Shown: one piece after another, positions 20,299-28,629 of the stretch | How the letters are laid out: each line of letters starts with the position of its first letter | How positions within the stretch are numbered: position 1 is the stretch's first letter | Origin: Streptacidiphilus sp. PB12-B1b | GTDB lineage: Bacteria; Actinomycetota; Actinomycetes; Streptomycetales; Streptomycetaceae | DNA length: 64,000 nt | Assembly (NCBI RefSeq): GCF_014084125.1 | Contig: NZ_CP048405.1 | Coordinates: 2,914,001 to 2,978,000, forward strand | Direction of reading: 5' to 3' | The notes under the pieces: generated by a model | Database searches by the model: none | What the model saw: the letters and a program-made list of their open reading frames with translations, nothing else | Told to the model about the DNA's origin: nothing | Position numbers and translations under genes: made by a program

Positions 20299-21914
20299 CG
20301 GGTCACCGGCCCGGCCAGGTGGCGCTCCCGGAGCAGCACCTTGCGGACCTTGCCGGTCGGGCCGAGCGGTACCTGCGCGGCGTCCACCACCAGCACCTGC
20401 CGCAGCGTCCGCGCGGTGTCGGCGTCCAGCGCGGCCGCCACCTGCTTGCTCCGGTCGGCCTCCGGATCGGCCCCGGCGCGCAGGAGCAGCAGCACATCCG
20501 CGACCACCCGGCCGCTGTCGCGCACCGCGACCACGGTGCAGTCGGCGACGTCGGGGCAGGCCGCCAGCACGCGCTCCTCCGACAGGGCGGTGAACAGCCG
20601 CCGCCCGCCGCCGAGGTCGACCGCGTCCACGGCCCGGTCCACGTGGTAGTAGTAGCCCTCCTCGTCCCGGTACACCAGGTCGCCGGTGAGGAAGTAGCCG
20701 CGCAGCCGGGTGCGGTAGGTGGTGACCGAGTCGTTCCAGTAGCCCAGGGCCAGGGTCGGCGAGCGGGTGCCCAGCTCGCCCACCTCGCCCGGGCCCAACT
20801 CCTGCCCGTCCGGCCCGAGTACGGCGCAGTCGACGAAGGCGTGCGGACGCCCGACGCAGCGGCCGTAGCGGTCGCTGTCCGGGGTGTGGGTGATGAAGAA
20901 GTGCGAGTGGCCCATCTCGGTCGAGCCCAGGCCGTCCACGAACAGCGATCCGGGGACGCGGGCGCGCCCGGCGCTGGTGATGCCCTCGCGCGAACCGACC
21001 GCCACCAGGCGGCGGATGTGCGCCTCGTGCGCGCAGTCGCCGGTGTTCCACCACAGCGCCACTGAACCGAGTTGACGTTTCGTCAGGTCGTGGTGCGCCA
21101 GCTCGGCCCAGGTGGCCGCGAACCCGATCACCCCGCGCGGCTGCCAGCGCTCCGCCGCGTCCAGCACACCCTCCCCGGACTGCCTTGACAGCAACGCGAG
21201 TTGGGCCTGCGAGCTGAGCGCCAGAGCCACCGCGATCAGGGTGGCGACATGCGGGGCGGGCAGGGCGCTGAGCATCCGCTCGGAGCCCTGCGGGCGCGGC
21301 AGCGAGAGCCGGTGCCGGACGGCTGCGTACAGGCTGTCGTGCGAGTGCACCACTGCCTTGGGCATGCCGGTGGTACCGGACGAGTGGGTGATGGCGACCG
21401 GATCGCCCGGCGCGTGCTGGAACGGCTCGGGCGCGGCGTCCGGATCGCCCGCGCCCAGGCCGCCGACCTCCGGCAGCAGCGGCGTCCCGGTGTCGTGCCC
21501 GGCCAGTACCGCCTGGTGGGCGGCGTCGGCGAGGACGCCGGTGGCGCCGAGGCGGTGGATGTAGCGGGCCGCGCGCTCGCCCTCGATGTTGGGGTTGAGC
21601 AGCGCCGGGATCGCACCGAGGCGGGTCAGCGCCAGGTAGCCGAGGACGTGGTCGGCGGCGTGGGAGGCGTAGATCACCACCGGGTCGCGGCGGCCGACGC
21701 CGAGGGCGTGCAGGGCGGCGGCCCGGGCCCGCACCGATCGGTCGAGCTCGCGCAGGGTGAACGGCTGCCAGGCGGCACGGCCGTCCACCGGGGTGTCGAA
21801 GGTCAGCAGAGGCTCGTCGAGGCCGATCCCCAGGGCGATTCTGCTGGTCAGCACGTTGCCGGCGCCGACCTTCGGATCGTCCGCCAGGAGCGCTCGGATA
21901 CTGCGGATGCTCAC
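20295..21914 (-). CDS. AMP-dependent acyl-CoA/ACP ligase (ligase 1)
   Basis: A 539-residue ANL-superfamily adenylating enzyme. It has the P-loop ITHSSGTTGMPKAVVHSH, the A5-like FVDGLGSTEMGHSHF, the TGD motif YFLTGDLVYRD and the C-terminal GPTGKVRKVLL carrying the catalytic Lys. GTG 21914 is preceded by GAGAGGA. It should activate a carboxylic acid as acyl-AMP and pass it to CoA or to one of the operon's ACPs. A perfect TGACGTTTCGTCA palindrome (21073-21085) falls inside the coding region (LTKRQ). The acid could be a hydroxybenzoate-type aryl unit, but no specificity code can be read with confidence. Confidence 0.88.
   Translation of the reverse strand: MSIRSIRALLADDPKVGAGNVLTSRIALGIGLDEPLLTFDTPVDGRAAWQPFTLRELDRSVRARAAALHALGVGRRDPVVIYASHAADHVLGYLALTRLGAIPALLNPNIEGERAARYIHRLGATGVLADAAHQAVLAGHDTGTPLLPEVGGLGAGDPDAAPEPFQHAPGDPVAITHSSGTTGMPKAVVHSHDSLYAAVRHRLSLPRPQGSERMLSALPAPHVATLIAVALALSSQAQLALLSRQSGEGVLDAAERWQPRGVIGFAATWAELAHHDLTKRQLGSVALWWNTGDCAHEAHIRRLVAVGSREGITSAGRARVPGSLFVDGLGSTEMGHSHFFITHTPDSDRYGRCVGRPHAFVDCAVLGPDGQELGPGEVGELGTRSPTLALGYWNDSVTTYRTRLRGYFLTGDLVYRDEEGYYYHVDRAVDAVDLGGGRRLFTALSEERVLAACPDVADCTVVAVRDSGRVVADVLLLLRAGADPEADRSKQVAAALDADTARTLRQVLVVDAAQVPLGPTGKVRKVLLRERHLAGPVTR
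21073..21085. promoter_or_regulatory. TGACG-N3-CGTCA palindrome inside ligase 1
   Basis: TGACGTTTCGTCA is a perfect copy of the recurrent palindrome located within a coding sequence, far from any gene end. Confidence 0.35.
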
Positions 21915-21951
21915 GGTGCTGGTCCTCTCATGGCGCTGGCCATACCGGTGT

Positions 21952-21982
21952 GATGAGTGGGCGTGCGGATGAGTGGGCGTGC
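21952..21982. repeat. Short tandem duplication upstream of ligase 1
   Basis: GATGAGTGGGCGTGC occurs twice (21952-21966 and 21968-21982) with a 16-bp period, in the 113-bp gap between ligase 1 and the truncated KS-like gene. This is the largest gap in the operon. Confidence 0.7.
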
Positions 21983-22027
21983 CGGGGTGAACGGGGTGCC
22001 GGTCCGGCGGGTGCGGGGCGCGTCCGG

Positions 22028-22546
22028 TCAGGACGGCGTCAGCAGCAGGGCGACGGCGTGGTCGCTGTCGCCCGGCAGGGCCTGTTCGGCGGCGATGACG
22101 AGCACCTGGTCGGCGTCGCCGTCCGCCAGCAGCAGCGCCGCCAGCTCCAGGGCGTCGGCGGGGACGCCGTCCGGGCCCGGCGGGGTGGTCGGGCTGGTGG
22201 CCACGACCGGCCCGGTGAGCTCCCAGCGGGCCGCGATGTGGCCGAGGACCGCGTTCGGGTTGGACTGGAAGAACAGCAGCGGCGGCACCCGCCGCTGCGA
22301 GGCGGCGGCCGCGTCGATCGCCGCGGCCGTGGCCCGGTCGCCGCTGCAACTGGCCAGCAGCAGCGCGGTGCGGGTCGGCCCCGGCCCCGGCGGCGGCCCG
22401 TACCGCGCCCGCAGGCAGCGTTCGGCGGCCTCGGCCACCAACGGGTTGAAGGAGGAGGCGGTGAAGCCGGCCAGGGGCGGCAGCCGGTCGTCGTCCGACT
22501 CGGGCCAACGCGCCCGCGCCAGCACAGTCAGCGGCTGAGAACCCAT
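22028..22546 (-). CDS. Truncated ketoacyl-synthase-like protein (non-catalytic)
   Basis: A 172-residue protein resembling the N-terminal half of a ketoacyl synthase (Ketoacyl-synt_2-like, as in aryl-polyene clusters). The segment VPPLLFFQSNPNAVLGHIAARWELTGPVVATS aligns (by eye, read in short blocks) with the KS strand-helix before the nucleophile, but the position expected for Cys holds no Cys and no His region follows. It starts at ATG 22546, overlapping the stop of the KS-like gene (TGATG). It could be a chain-length or scaffold partner of the neighbouring synthases. Function is inference. Confidence 0.6.
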   Translation of the reverse strand: MGSQPLTVLARARWPESDDDRLPPLAGFTASSFNPLVAEAAERCLRARYGPPPGPGPTRTALLLASCSGDRATAAAIDAAAASQRRVPPLLFFQSNPNAVLGHIAARWELTGPVVATSPTTPPGPDGVPADALELAALLLADGDADQVLVIAAEQALPGDSDHAVALLLTPS

Positions 22547-23652
22547 CAGGCCGCCACCAGGAGTGCGGTGTTGGCGCCGCCGAAGGCGGAGTTCAGGCTG
22601 AGCGCGTAGCGCGGGCGGCCGGTGCGCGGCTGGTCCAGCACGAGATCGAGGCGGCAGTCCTCGTCCGGTCCGGCCCAGCCGGCGTTCACCGGAAGCGTCC
22701 CCTCGCGCAACGCGGCGATGGTGACCGCGAGTTCGAGCAGGGCGGAGGCCTCCAGCGCATGCCCGTGCACGCCCTTGGTGGAGCTGACCGGCAGCCGCCC
22801 GGTGAACTCGCCGAACACCAGCCGTAGTGCGTTCGCCTCGGCCTGGTCCGCCAGCGGCGACCCCGTGGCGTTGGCGTTGACATAGCCCACCTCCTCCGGT
22901 GCGATGCCCGCGCGGGCGAGCGCGGCGGCGACGGCGCGGGCCAGCCCCCCGCCGTCCGGTGCCGGACGGCAGACGTGGTGGGCGTCGCCCGACCTGCCCC
23001 AGCCGGCGATCCGCGCCAGCGCCGGGACGCTGCGCCGCGCGGCGTCGTCCGAGCGTTCCAGCACCACGGCCGCGGCGGCGTCGCCGAGCAGGGTGCCGCT
23101 GCGCCCGGCGCTGAACGGGCGGACCTCGCCGTCCCGGGAGAGCGCGCGTCCGGCGTCGAACGCGGCGAACACCCCCGGCTGCACCAGGTGTCCGGCCGCG
23201 ACCACCACCCGCCGGTGCGGTCCGGCGCAGACCATGGCGGCCGCGTCGGCCACCGCCGTCCCCGCCGCGACGCAGGCCCCGGTGTACACCCGGGTGACCC
23301 CGGGAAACCCCCACCGCCGCCGCGCGCCGTCGGCGACCCGGGCGACTGCCTCGGCGGTGCCCAGGTCACTGTGCAGGGCCAGCAGCAGCGGGGTGCCCGC
23401 GCCGTCCGTGCCGGACTGGCGGCAGGCGTCGCCGACGACGGTGAGCACGGCCTGCGCGAGCGGCGGGGCGTCCGGCAGCAGCGCCGCCCGGCCGGTGCGC
23501 CGCGCGGAGACGTCGAACCGGGTCACCGCGCCGAACGCGGGCTTGCCGTGCACGGTGGCCTCGGCCAGCGGCGCCAGGCCGCGACCGCAGGCCGAGAGCA
23601 CGCCGAGGCCGGTGACCACGGGCCGGGCCGGAGGTGTGGAGTCGCCGGTCAT
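22546..23652 (-). CDS. Ketoacyl-synthase-like protein with altered catalytic His (His to Asn)
   Basis: A 368-residue KS homologue, shorter than the usual ~410. The nucleophile Cys127 is present (VYTGACVAAGTAV) and the second His298 too (STKGVHGHALEAS). However the NAHGTGT motif reads NANATGSPLAD, so the first catalytic His is Asn261. Decarboxylative condensation normally needs both His residues. This protein may instead transfer or hold acyl groups, or act as a chain-length-factor-like partner of the complete KS (18985-20298). Its ATG overlaps the ACP 2 stop by 4 bp (ATGA). Confidence 0.85.
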   Translation of the reverse strand: MTGDSTPPARPVVTGLGVLSACGRGLAPLAEATVHGKPAFGAVTRFDVSARRTGRAALLPDAPPLAQAVLTVVGDACRQSGTDGAGTPLLLALHSDLGTAEAVARVADGARRRWGFPGVTRVYTGACVAAGTAVADAAAMVCAGPHRRVVVAAGHLVQPGVFAAFDAGRALSRDGEVRPFSAGRSGTLLGDAAAAVVLERSDDAARRSVPALARIAGWGRSGDAHHVCRPAPDGGGLARAVAAALARAGIAPEEVGYVNANATGSPLADQAEANALRLVFGEFTGRLPVSSTKGVHGHALEASALLELAVTIAALREGTLPVNAGWAGPDEDCRLDLVLDQPRTGRPRYALSLNSAFGGANTALLVAA

Positions 23653-23900
23653 GACTGCGCGGCCCCGGCCGCCTCGACGGCCACGCGCAGCAGGCCGGTT
23701 GCGTCGTCGACGCTGCGGACCGCGTCCAGGCGTTCGTCGTCCAGGTCCAGCTCGATGCCGTAGGCCTGCTCGAACTCAGCTATCAGCCAGGTGAGTTCGA
23801 GCGAGCCCAGGCTCTCGTGCACGGATTCGGGGGCGCGGTCGCCGTAGCGGGCGAGCATGGCCACGACCGTGGAGCGGTCGGGCAGCGGCGGTCTGATCAC
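23649..23900 (-). CDS. Acyl carrier protein 2 of the operon
   Basis: An 83-residue ACP. The phosphopantetheine site is the Ser in VHESLGSLELTWL, followed by acidic helix II (FEQAYGIELDLDDERLD). The N-terminal DRAPESVHESLGS replaces the common DSL by ESL, so the Ser assignment is by alignment of the following Leu-Glu-Leu. GTG 23900 overlaps the ACP 1 stop as GTGA. It should shuttle acyl intermediates between the ligases and synthases of this operon. Confidence 0.8.
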   Translation of the reverse strand: MIRPPLPDRSTVVAMLARYGDRAPESVHESLGSLELTWLIAEFEQAYGIELDLDDERLDAVRSVDDATGLLRVAVEAAGAAQS

Positions 23901-24202
23901 ACCGCGCTGCCGGCGGGCGCGGGGGAGGCAGCGGGCGCGGGGGAGGCGCCGCCGGCCGCGGCGATGCGGGCGGCCACGTCGGCGGTGAACTCGTCCAGGG
24001 TCATCAGCGCGGTGGACTCCATCTCGTCGAGGTCGAACTTCACCCCGTACTCGTCCTCGACCTGGACCGACAGGTCGGCCAGGGCGAGCGACTCCAGGTC
24101 CAGCCCGGCCGGGCCGAGGTCGGTGTCGCCGGTGACCTCGGAGACGTCGTAGTTCATCTCGGCCAGCGTCGCAAGGACGAAGGTGCGGATCCGGTCCTGC
24201 AT
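23897..24202 (-). CDS. Acyl carrier protein 1 of the operon
   Basis: A 101-residue ACP with modification Ser in AGLDLESLALADL, then VEDEYGVKFDLDEMEST (acidic helices II-III). It ends in an Ala/Pro-rich tail (about residues 84-101) that is probably a flexible linker. ATG 24202 is preceded by GAGGAGC. It lies 57 bp downstream of ligase 2 and overlaps ACP 2 by 4 bp. Two adjacent ACPs with different acidic faces suggest separate starter and extender carriers. Confidence 0.88.
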   Translation of the reverse strand: MQDRIRTFVLATLAEMNYDVSEVTGDTDLGPAGLDLESLALADLSVQVEDEYGVKFDLDEMESTALMTLDEFTADVAARIAAAGGASPAPAASPAPAGSAV

Positions 24203-24259
24203 GGCAGCTCCTCGGGCGTTCGGGGGAAGGACGGATGGTGCGCCGTGAACGGGTTGCCG

Positions 24260-25705
24260 TCAGCGGGCGGCAGGTGCGGGGTGCGCCGCGGCGGCGGCGT
24301 GGAGCGCGGTTGCGTCGCGCAGCAGCTTGCCGGTGGCGGTGCGCGGCAGCGCGGGCAGGAAGGCGGTGCTGCGGGGGCGTTTGTACGCGGCCAGGCGCTC
24401 CCCGATCCGCTCCAGGACGTCCGCCTCGGTACCGGCGTCCTGCGCCTCGGTGCAGAGGAACGCCTCGATGGCGCCGTCGGCGAAGAGCACCACCGCCTCG
24501 CGGACGCCGGGCAGGGCGGCCAGGGTCTGCTCGACCTCGGTGAGGTCCACCTTGAGGCCGCCGACGGAGACCTGCGAGTCGCGCCGTCCGAGCACGGTGA
24601 CCAGCCCGGTGACCTGGTCCACCCGCCCGGCGTCCCTGGTGTGCAGCCAGCCGTCGGACCAGCGGTCCGGCGCGGTGTCGCCCAGGTACGGCGAGGCGGC
24701 GACCCGGATGTGCAGCTCGCCGTCGCGCTCGCGCAGCTCCATGCCGTGCACCGGCTCCACCGACGGGTGGTGACGTCCGCTCAGATCGGTTGCGATGACG
24801 CCGAGTTCGGTCATCCCGTACATGGTGCCCAGCGGGACCCCGTACCGCTGGGCGAAGGCGGGCGGGACGTCCGGGCGCAGCAGTTCGCCGGCCACCACCA
24901 TCCGCCGCAACTGCGGTAGCGGGGGCGGCGCTTGGACGCCGGCCAGCAGCTCGGCGTGGAACGGCACGCCGATCACCGTGGTCGGACGGTCGTCCGCCGC
25001 CACGGCGGCCAGGATGCCGGCCGCCGTCATCCGCTCGGGCACGGTCAGCGGGGCCTGCGTGTGCAGGCTGTGGAGCAGCCCGCCGACCAGCCCGAGCACG
25101 TGCACGGTGGAGGAGAGCAGCACCACCCGCTCGCCCGCCGCCGGGAACTCCGGCAGCCGCCGGTAGCAGTCGAGTTCGCGCAGCAGGTCGGCCGCGGTCC
25201 GGCCGATCACCTTGGACGGTCCGGTGGAACCCGAACTCAGCTGGACCACGGCGTGCGGGGTCGCCGCCGGGCGGCCGTCCGGCAGCGGGACGACGACCGG
25301 CTGCGCCTCGCTGAAGCCGCGCAGCGAGCCCGGGCCGGTGCGGTCGGCCCGTACCAGCACCTGCGGCGCCAGCCGGGCCAGCGCCGCCTGCACCTCGTGC
25401 TCGGTCAACCGGTAGTCCAGCAAGGCCACTTGGGCGCCCAGCTGCCAACCGGCGAGCAGTGCGGCCACATAGCCCAGGGAGGGCGGCAGCCGCAGCGCGA
25501 CCGTGCCCCCGGCGGTGAGGCCGGCGGCGGCGAGCCGCTCGTGCTGCTCGCCCACCAGTGCCCGGAGGGTACTGCGGTCGATCGTGGTCCCGAACCGGAG
25601 GCACTCGTCCTGGTCCGGGCCTGCCAGCAGGAGAAGTTCCACCCAGTTCCGCGGGGCCTCCGCGGTGTCGGGAAAGGGAAAACCGGTCAACGCCACTCCA
25701 CGCAT
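24260..25705 (-). CDS. AMP-dependent acyl ligase (ligase 2), first gene of the operon
   Basis: About 480 residues of an ANL ligase. It has the P-loop VVQLSSGSTGPSKVIGRT, the A5-like LGTMYGMTELGVIATD, the TRD motif LHTRDAGRVD and the hinge RRDSQVSVGGLKVDLTEVE. The C-terminal catalytic Lys is in LPRTATGKLLRDATAL. It probably activates an acid and loads it on the ACP encoded next. The start is uncertain: ATG 25705 is chosen, with ATG 25720 or GTG 25696 possible; none has a good ribosome site. The divergent region upstream holds a one-mismatch copy of the recurrent palindrome. Confidence 0.85.
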   Translation of the reverse strand: MRGVALTGFPFPDTAEAPRNWVELLLLAGPDQDECLRFGTTIDRSTLRALVGEQHERLAAAGLTAGGTVALRLPPSLGYVAALLAGWQLGAQVALLDYRLTEHEVQAALARLAPQVLVRADRTGPGSLRGFSEAQPVVVPLPDGRPAATPHAVVQLSSGSTGPSKVIGRTAADLLRELDCYRRLPEFPAAGERVVLLSSTVHVLGLVGGLLHSLHTQAPLTVPERMTAAGILAAVAADDRPTTVIGVPFHAELLAGVQAPPPLPQLRRMVVAGELLRPDVPPAFAQRYGVPLGTMYGMTELGVIATDLSGRHHPSVEPVHGMELRERDGELHIRVAASPYLGDTAPDRWSDGWLHTRDAGRVDQVTGLVTVLGRRDSQVSVGGLKVDLTEVEQTLAALPGVREAVVLFADGAIEAFLCTEAQDAGTEADVLERIGERLAAYKRPRSTAFLPALPRTATGKLLRDATALHAAAAAHPAPAAR

Positions 25706-25771
25706 CAAGGAGCAAATCATGGACGTCGGTTCACAAGGAAAGCGGTCAATTCCGCATGCAGACCCTGGCAC

Positions 25772-25784
25772 AGACGAATCGTCA
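25772..25784. promoter_or_regulatory. One-mismatch TGACG-N3-CGTCA copy in the divergent promoter region
   Basis: AGACGAATCGTCA (12 of 13 positions compatible) lies between ligase 2 (minus) and the methyltransferase (plus). On the minus strand the TTGACG at 25785-25780 could serve as a -35 for the main biosynthetic operon, so a protein bound here could control it. No clear -10 was found. Confidence 0.4.
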
Positions 25785-25899
25785 AATCAAGGTCTATACC
25801 AATGTGTCCATACCTTCTACGCTGCCAATCCAGGACTGGCCTGAGCGCGGACGTCTCCAGCTGTGACGCTCGACCGGATACCAAGAATAGGACATGTAT

Positions 25900-26673
25900 A
25901 TGTCAAAAGCGCAGCCGTCATTTCCGGGCTGGGACTGGGACGACCCGGACGGCCTCTCCGTGCACCTCGACGACTTCAGTGCGGATGTCGCCACCTGCGA
26001 CAAACTCGAACCGGTCGGCGCCCTTCCGGCAAACCGCCGGGAGTTCCTCGAACTCGGCCTGACCGGGCTGGAGTTCGCCGCCTTCAAAACCGCCCACAGT
26101 CAGGGCCTGGGCACCGATCTGGCGCCGCTGCGCAGCCCGGAGCTGACCAGCGAGCCCGGTCGGCTCTACCGCGTCGACGGCGAGCGCAGCTTCACCCAGC
26201 TCGACATCTCCGAACCGCTGCCCTTCGCCGACGCCAGCGTCGACTGGGTCTACGCCGAACACCTCATCGAGCACGTGACCATGCCGGTCGCCGTGGGCTG
26301 GCTGCGCGAGGTCCGCCGGGTGCTGCGGCCCGGCGGCGTGCTCCGGCTGACCACCCCCGACCTCGCCCGCTACCTCAACGGCTACGCCTCCGACGACGGC
26401 TTCCTGGCCCGGCACCGGCGGCGGCTCGGCATGCTCGGCTTCGGGCCGCCGATGCCGCAGCGCAAGGCGTTCCTGGTCAACCAGATCTTCCGCTACTACG
26501 GCCACCAGTGGATCTACGACCTGGACGAGCTGCGGCACGTGCTGGTGCGCGCCGGGTTCGCGGCCGAGGACGTCCGCCACTGCGGCTACCGCACCGGCCT
26601 CCGCGCGGACGTCGCCGACCTGGACACCCCGTTCCGCACCGACGAGACCGTCTACGTCGAGGCCGACCGCTGA
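25900..26673 (+). CDS. Class I SAM-dependent methyltransferase
   Basis: About 257 residues, Methyltransf_11-like. The acidic strand and motif region read LPFADASVDWVYAEHLIEHV, followed by LREVRRVLRPGGVLRLTTPD, the canonical post-motif helix and strand. The N-terminal SAM-binding glycine loop is not classic, a trait of the short 'methyltransferase domain' proteins that act on sugars or lipids. Start ATG 25900 is preferred over 25894 because AGGA (25889-25892) then has normal spacing. It is transcribed divergently from the main operon and probably tailors the cluster product; the acceptor is unknown. Confidence 0.8.
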   Translation: MSKAQPSFPGWDWDDPDGLSVHLDDFSADVATCDKLEPVGALPANRREFLELGLTGLEFAAFKTAHSQGLGTDLAPLRSPELTSEPGRLYRVDGERSFTQLDISEPLPFADASVDWVYAEHLIEHVTMPVAVGWLREVRRVLRPGGVLRLTTPDLARYLNGYASDDGFLARHRRRLGMLGFGPPMPQRKAFLVNQIFRYYGHQWIYDLDELRHVLVRAGFAAEDVRHCGYRTGLRADVADLDTPFRTDETVYVEADR

Positions 26674-26690
26674 CACCCGCCCACGCGCGC

Positions 26691-26734
26691 ACGGGCCGGC
26701 CCCCTCCCCGAACCCGGGGAGGAGGCCGGCCCGT
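26691..26734. terminator. Bidirectional hairpin between methyltransferase and ABC permease genes
   Basis: ACGGGCCGGC (26691-26700) pairs with GCCGGCCCGT (26725-26734), and inside it CCTCCCCG pairs with CGGGGAGG around an AACC loop. It separates two converging genes. Confidence 0.8.
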
Positions 26735-26751
26735 CGCGGTGGGTGCCGCCG

Positions 26752-27516
26752 TCAGCGCACCCGGTCGGCGAACAGCCGGGCCGACCAGCCCACCGCCAGC
26801 ACCGTCAAGGCCACCACGATGACCAGGCTCTCCCACACGGCCGGCGCCCCGCCGTTGCCGGAGAACAGCGCCCGCATGCCCTGGACCGCCCAGTAGAAGG
26901 GGTTCCAGCGCGCCACCGACTGCAGCCAGTGCGGCGCCAGCGCCAACGGCAGCAGCACGCCCGACAGCAGCGCGATGGGCTGCGCCACGGTGTTGACCAC
27001 CGGCGCCAGCGCCGAGTCGCTGCGCACCAGCAGCGCGATGCCGTACGAGACGGAGGAGGTCATCAGTGCCAGCAGGCCGAGCAGCAGGTACGCCAGCAGC
27101 AGGTTGACCGGTTGCACCCGCAGCCCGAACGGCAGCGCCAGCACGGTGATGATGACCGCCTGCACCAGCAGCGCCACCACCTCCCGCAGGGCCCGTCCGA
27201 GCAGCAGCGCCAACCGGCTCACCGGCGTCACCCGGGAGCGTTCGATGATGCCCGCACGCAACTCGCCGAGCAGGCTGAAACCGGTGAACAGGCCGCCGAA
27301 GATGACCAGCACGGCCAACAGGCCCGGCACGTAGATCTGGTAGGTCTCCGCGTAGGTGGTCGCGCCCATCGGGGCGAGCACCGTCTTCAGCAGCGGTGCG
27401 AAGAGCAGCAGGTAGAAGATGGGCTGGATGACCCCGACGGCGATCCACACCGGGGTGCGGGCCATCAGCAGCAGCTGTCGCTGGAAGATCAGCCAGGTGT
27501 CGCGGGCGAGCTTCAT
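26752..27516 (-). CDS. ABC-2 type transporter permease (DrrB-like)
   Basis: A 254-residue membrane protein with about six hydrophobic segments (for example VWIAVGVIQPIFYLLLFAPLL and LLVQAVIITVLALPFG). It carries the family motif RAGIIERSRVTPVSRLALLLGRALREVV on the cytoplasmic side, quoted here for its ERSRVTPVSR core. ATG 27516 follows GAGG. It lies 31 bp after the ATPase gene on the same strand, and the two should form a drug-type exporter, probably for the cluster product. Confidence 0.9.
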   Translation of the reverse strand: MKLARDTWLIFQRQLLLMARTPVWIAVGVIQPIFYLLLFAPLLKTVLAPMGATTYAETYQIYVPGLLAVLVIFGGLFTGFSLLGELRAGIIERSRVTPVSRLALLLGRALREVVALLVQAVIITVLALPFGLRVQPVNLLLAYLLLGLLALMTSSVSYGIALLVRSDSALAPVVNTVAQPIALLSGVLLPLALAPHWLQSVARWNPFYWAVQGMRALFSGNGGAPAVWESLVIVVALTVLAVGWSARLFADRVR

Positions 27517-27547
27517 CGATGCCTCGACTCGGTTCGGTTCGGTGCGG

Positions 27548-28522
27548 TCAGGACTGCTGGAGCGAACGGCCGGTCCGGGCCAGGAACACGTCGTCCAGGC
27601 TGGGCCGTTGCAGCTGCACGGTGGTCGGCGCCGCGCCCGCGCCCTCCAGGGTGCGCAGGATCTGCGGGATGGCCGTCGCGCCGTTCTCGACGTACAGCCG
27701 CAGGCCGCCGCCCTCCTGGGGCTCCAGCCGGTGCAGGTACGGTTCGCCGCGCAGCGCGTCGGCCGCCCTGGCGTCGACGTCGCCGCTGCCGTCGCCGGGC
27801 TCCAGCCCGACCAGCAGCACGTCCCCGGCGATCTCGCGCTTGAGCCCGTCCGGGGTGCCCTCGGCGACGATCTCGCCGTGGTCGATGATGGCGACCCGGT
27901 CGCACAGGGCGTCCGCCTCGTCCAGGTAGTGCGTGGTGACGAAGACGGTCATGCCCTCGGTGCGCAGCCTGCGGATCTCCTCCCAGACGCGGGTGCGGCT
28001 CGGCGGGTCCAGCCCGACCGTGGGCTCGTCCAGGAACAGCACCCGGGGGCTGTGGATCACCCCCAGGGCGATGTCCACCCGTCGGCGCTGCCCGCCGGAG
28101 TACGTCCGGCACGGGCGGTCGGCGTAGTCGCCCAGGTCGAACGACTTGAGCGCGGCCTCGGCCTGCTCGCGTGCCCGGGCCTTGCCGCTGCCGTACAGCC
28201 GCGCCTGGTGGACCAGCTCCTCGCGGGCGCTGACGGCGTCGGTGGTGCCGCCGCCCTGCGCCACGTAGCCGATCCTGCGGCGCACCCCGGAGGGGTCGGT
28301 CCGCAGGTCGGCGCCGGCGATGGTGGCCTCGCCGCCGTCGGGGCGGATCAGCGTGGCCAGCATCCGCAGCGTGGTGGTCTTCCCTGCGCCGTTGGGGCCG
28401 AGGAAGCCGAAGATCTCCCCGGCGGGGACGGACAGGTTGATGCCGCGTACGGCGTCAACGGTGGTGGTCTCGCGGCGGTTCCGGGACTGGAAGGACTTGC
28501 GCAGTCCCTTGGTCTCGATCAA
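27548..28522 (-). CDS. ABC transporter ATP-binding protein (DrrA-like)
   Basis: A 324-residue ATPase with Walker A GPNGAGKTTT, Q-loop YVAQ, signature YSGGQRRRVDIALG, Walker B VLFLDEPTVGLD and switch His in VFVTTHYLDEA. The ~90-residue C-terminal extension is typical of the DrrA daunorubicin-resistance group. The start is TTG at 28522, with CGGGAG seven bases upstream. It pairs with the adjacent permease. Confidence 0.93.
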   Translation of the reverse strand: MIETKGLRKSFQSRNRRETTTVDAVRGINLSVPAGEIFGFLGPNGAGKTTTLRMLATLIRPDGGEATIAGADLRTDPSGVRRRIGYVAQGGGTTDAVSAREELVHQARLYGSGKARAREQAEAALKSFDLGDYADRPCRTYSGGQRRRVDIALGVIHSPRVLFLDEPTVGLDPPSRTRVWEEIRRLRTEGMTVFVTTHYLDEADALCDRVAIIDHGEIVAEGTPDGLKREIAGDVLLVGLEPGDGSGDVDARAADALRGEPYLHRLEPQEGGGLRLYVENGATAIPQILRTLEGAGAAPTTVQLQRPSLDDVFLARTGRSLQQS

Positions 28523-28614
28523 CCAGGGCTCCCGATAAGGGGGGATGGGGCGCCAGAGGCAGCCGGGAAAGTGGTGCCGTGCGCCACCCTAGGGTCTGGG
28601 GCGGCTCCGAAACA

Positions 28615-28629
28615 ATGGCCTAGACCAGT
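28615..28629. promoter_or_regulatory. dre-like (DasR-type) palindrome between glycosyltransferase and ABC exporter genes
   Basis: ATGGCCTAGACCAGT, with one A before it, matches 14 of 16 positions of the DasR-responsive element consensus ACTGGTCTAGACCACT as I remember it. It overlaps the TAG stop of the glycosyltransferase and lies about 95 bp upstream of the exporter ATPase start, so it could govern the exporter operon. DasR links N-acetylglucosamine sensing to antibiotic production in Streptomyces. Confidence 0.4.

Noticed and set aside
14251-25705. Classical aromatic type II PKS or aryl-polyene cluster
   Set aside because: No aromatase, cyclase, ketoreductase or dehydratase is present, and the second KS-like protein is not a normal CLF.
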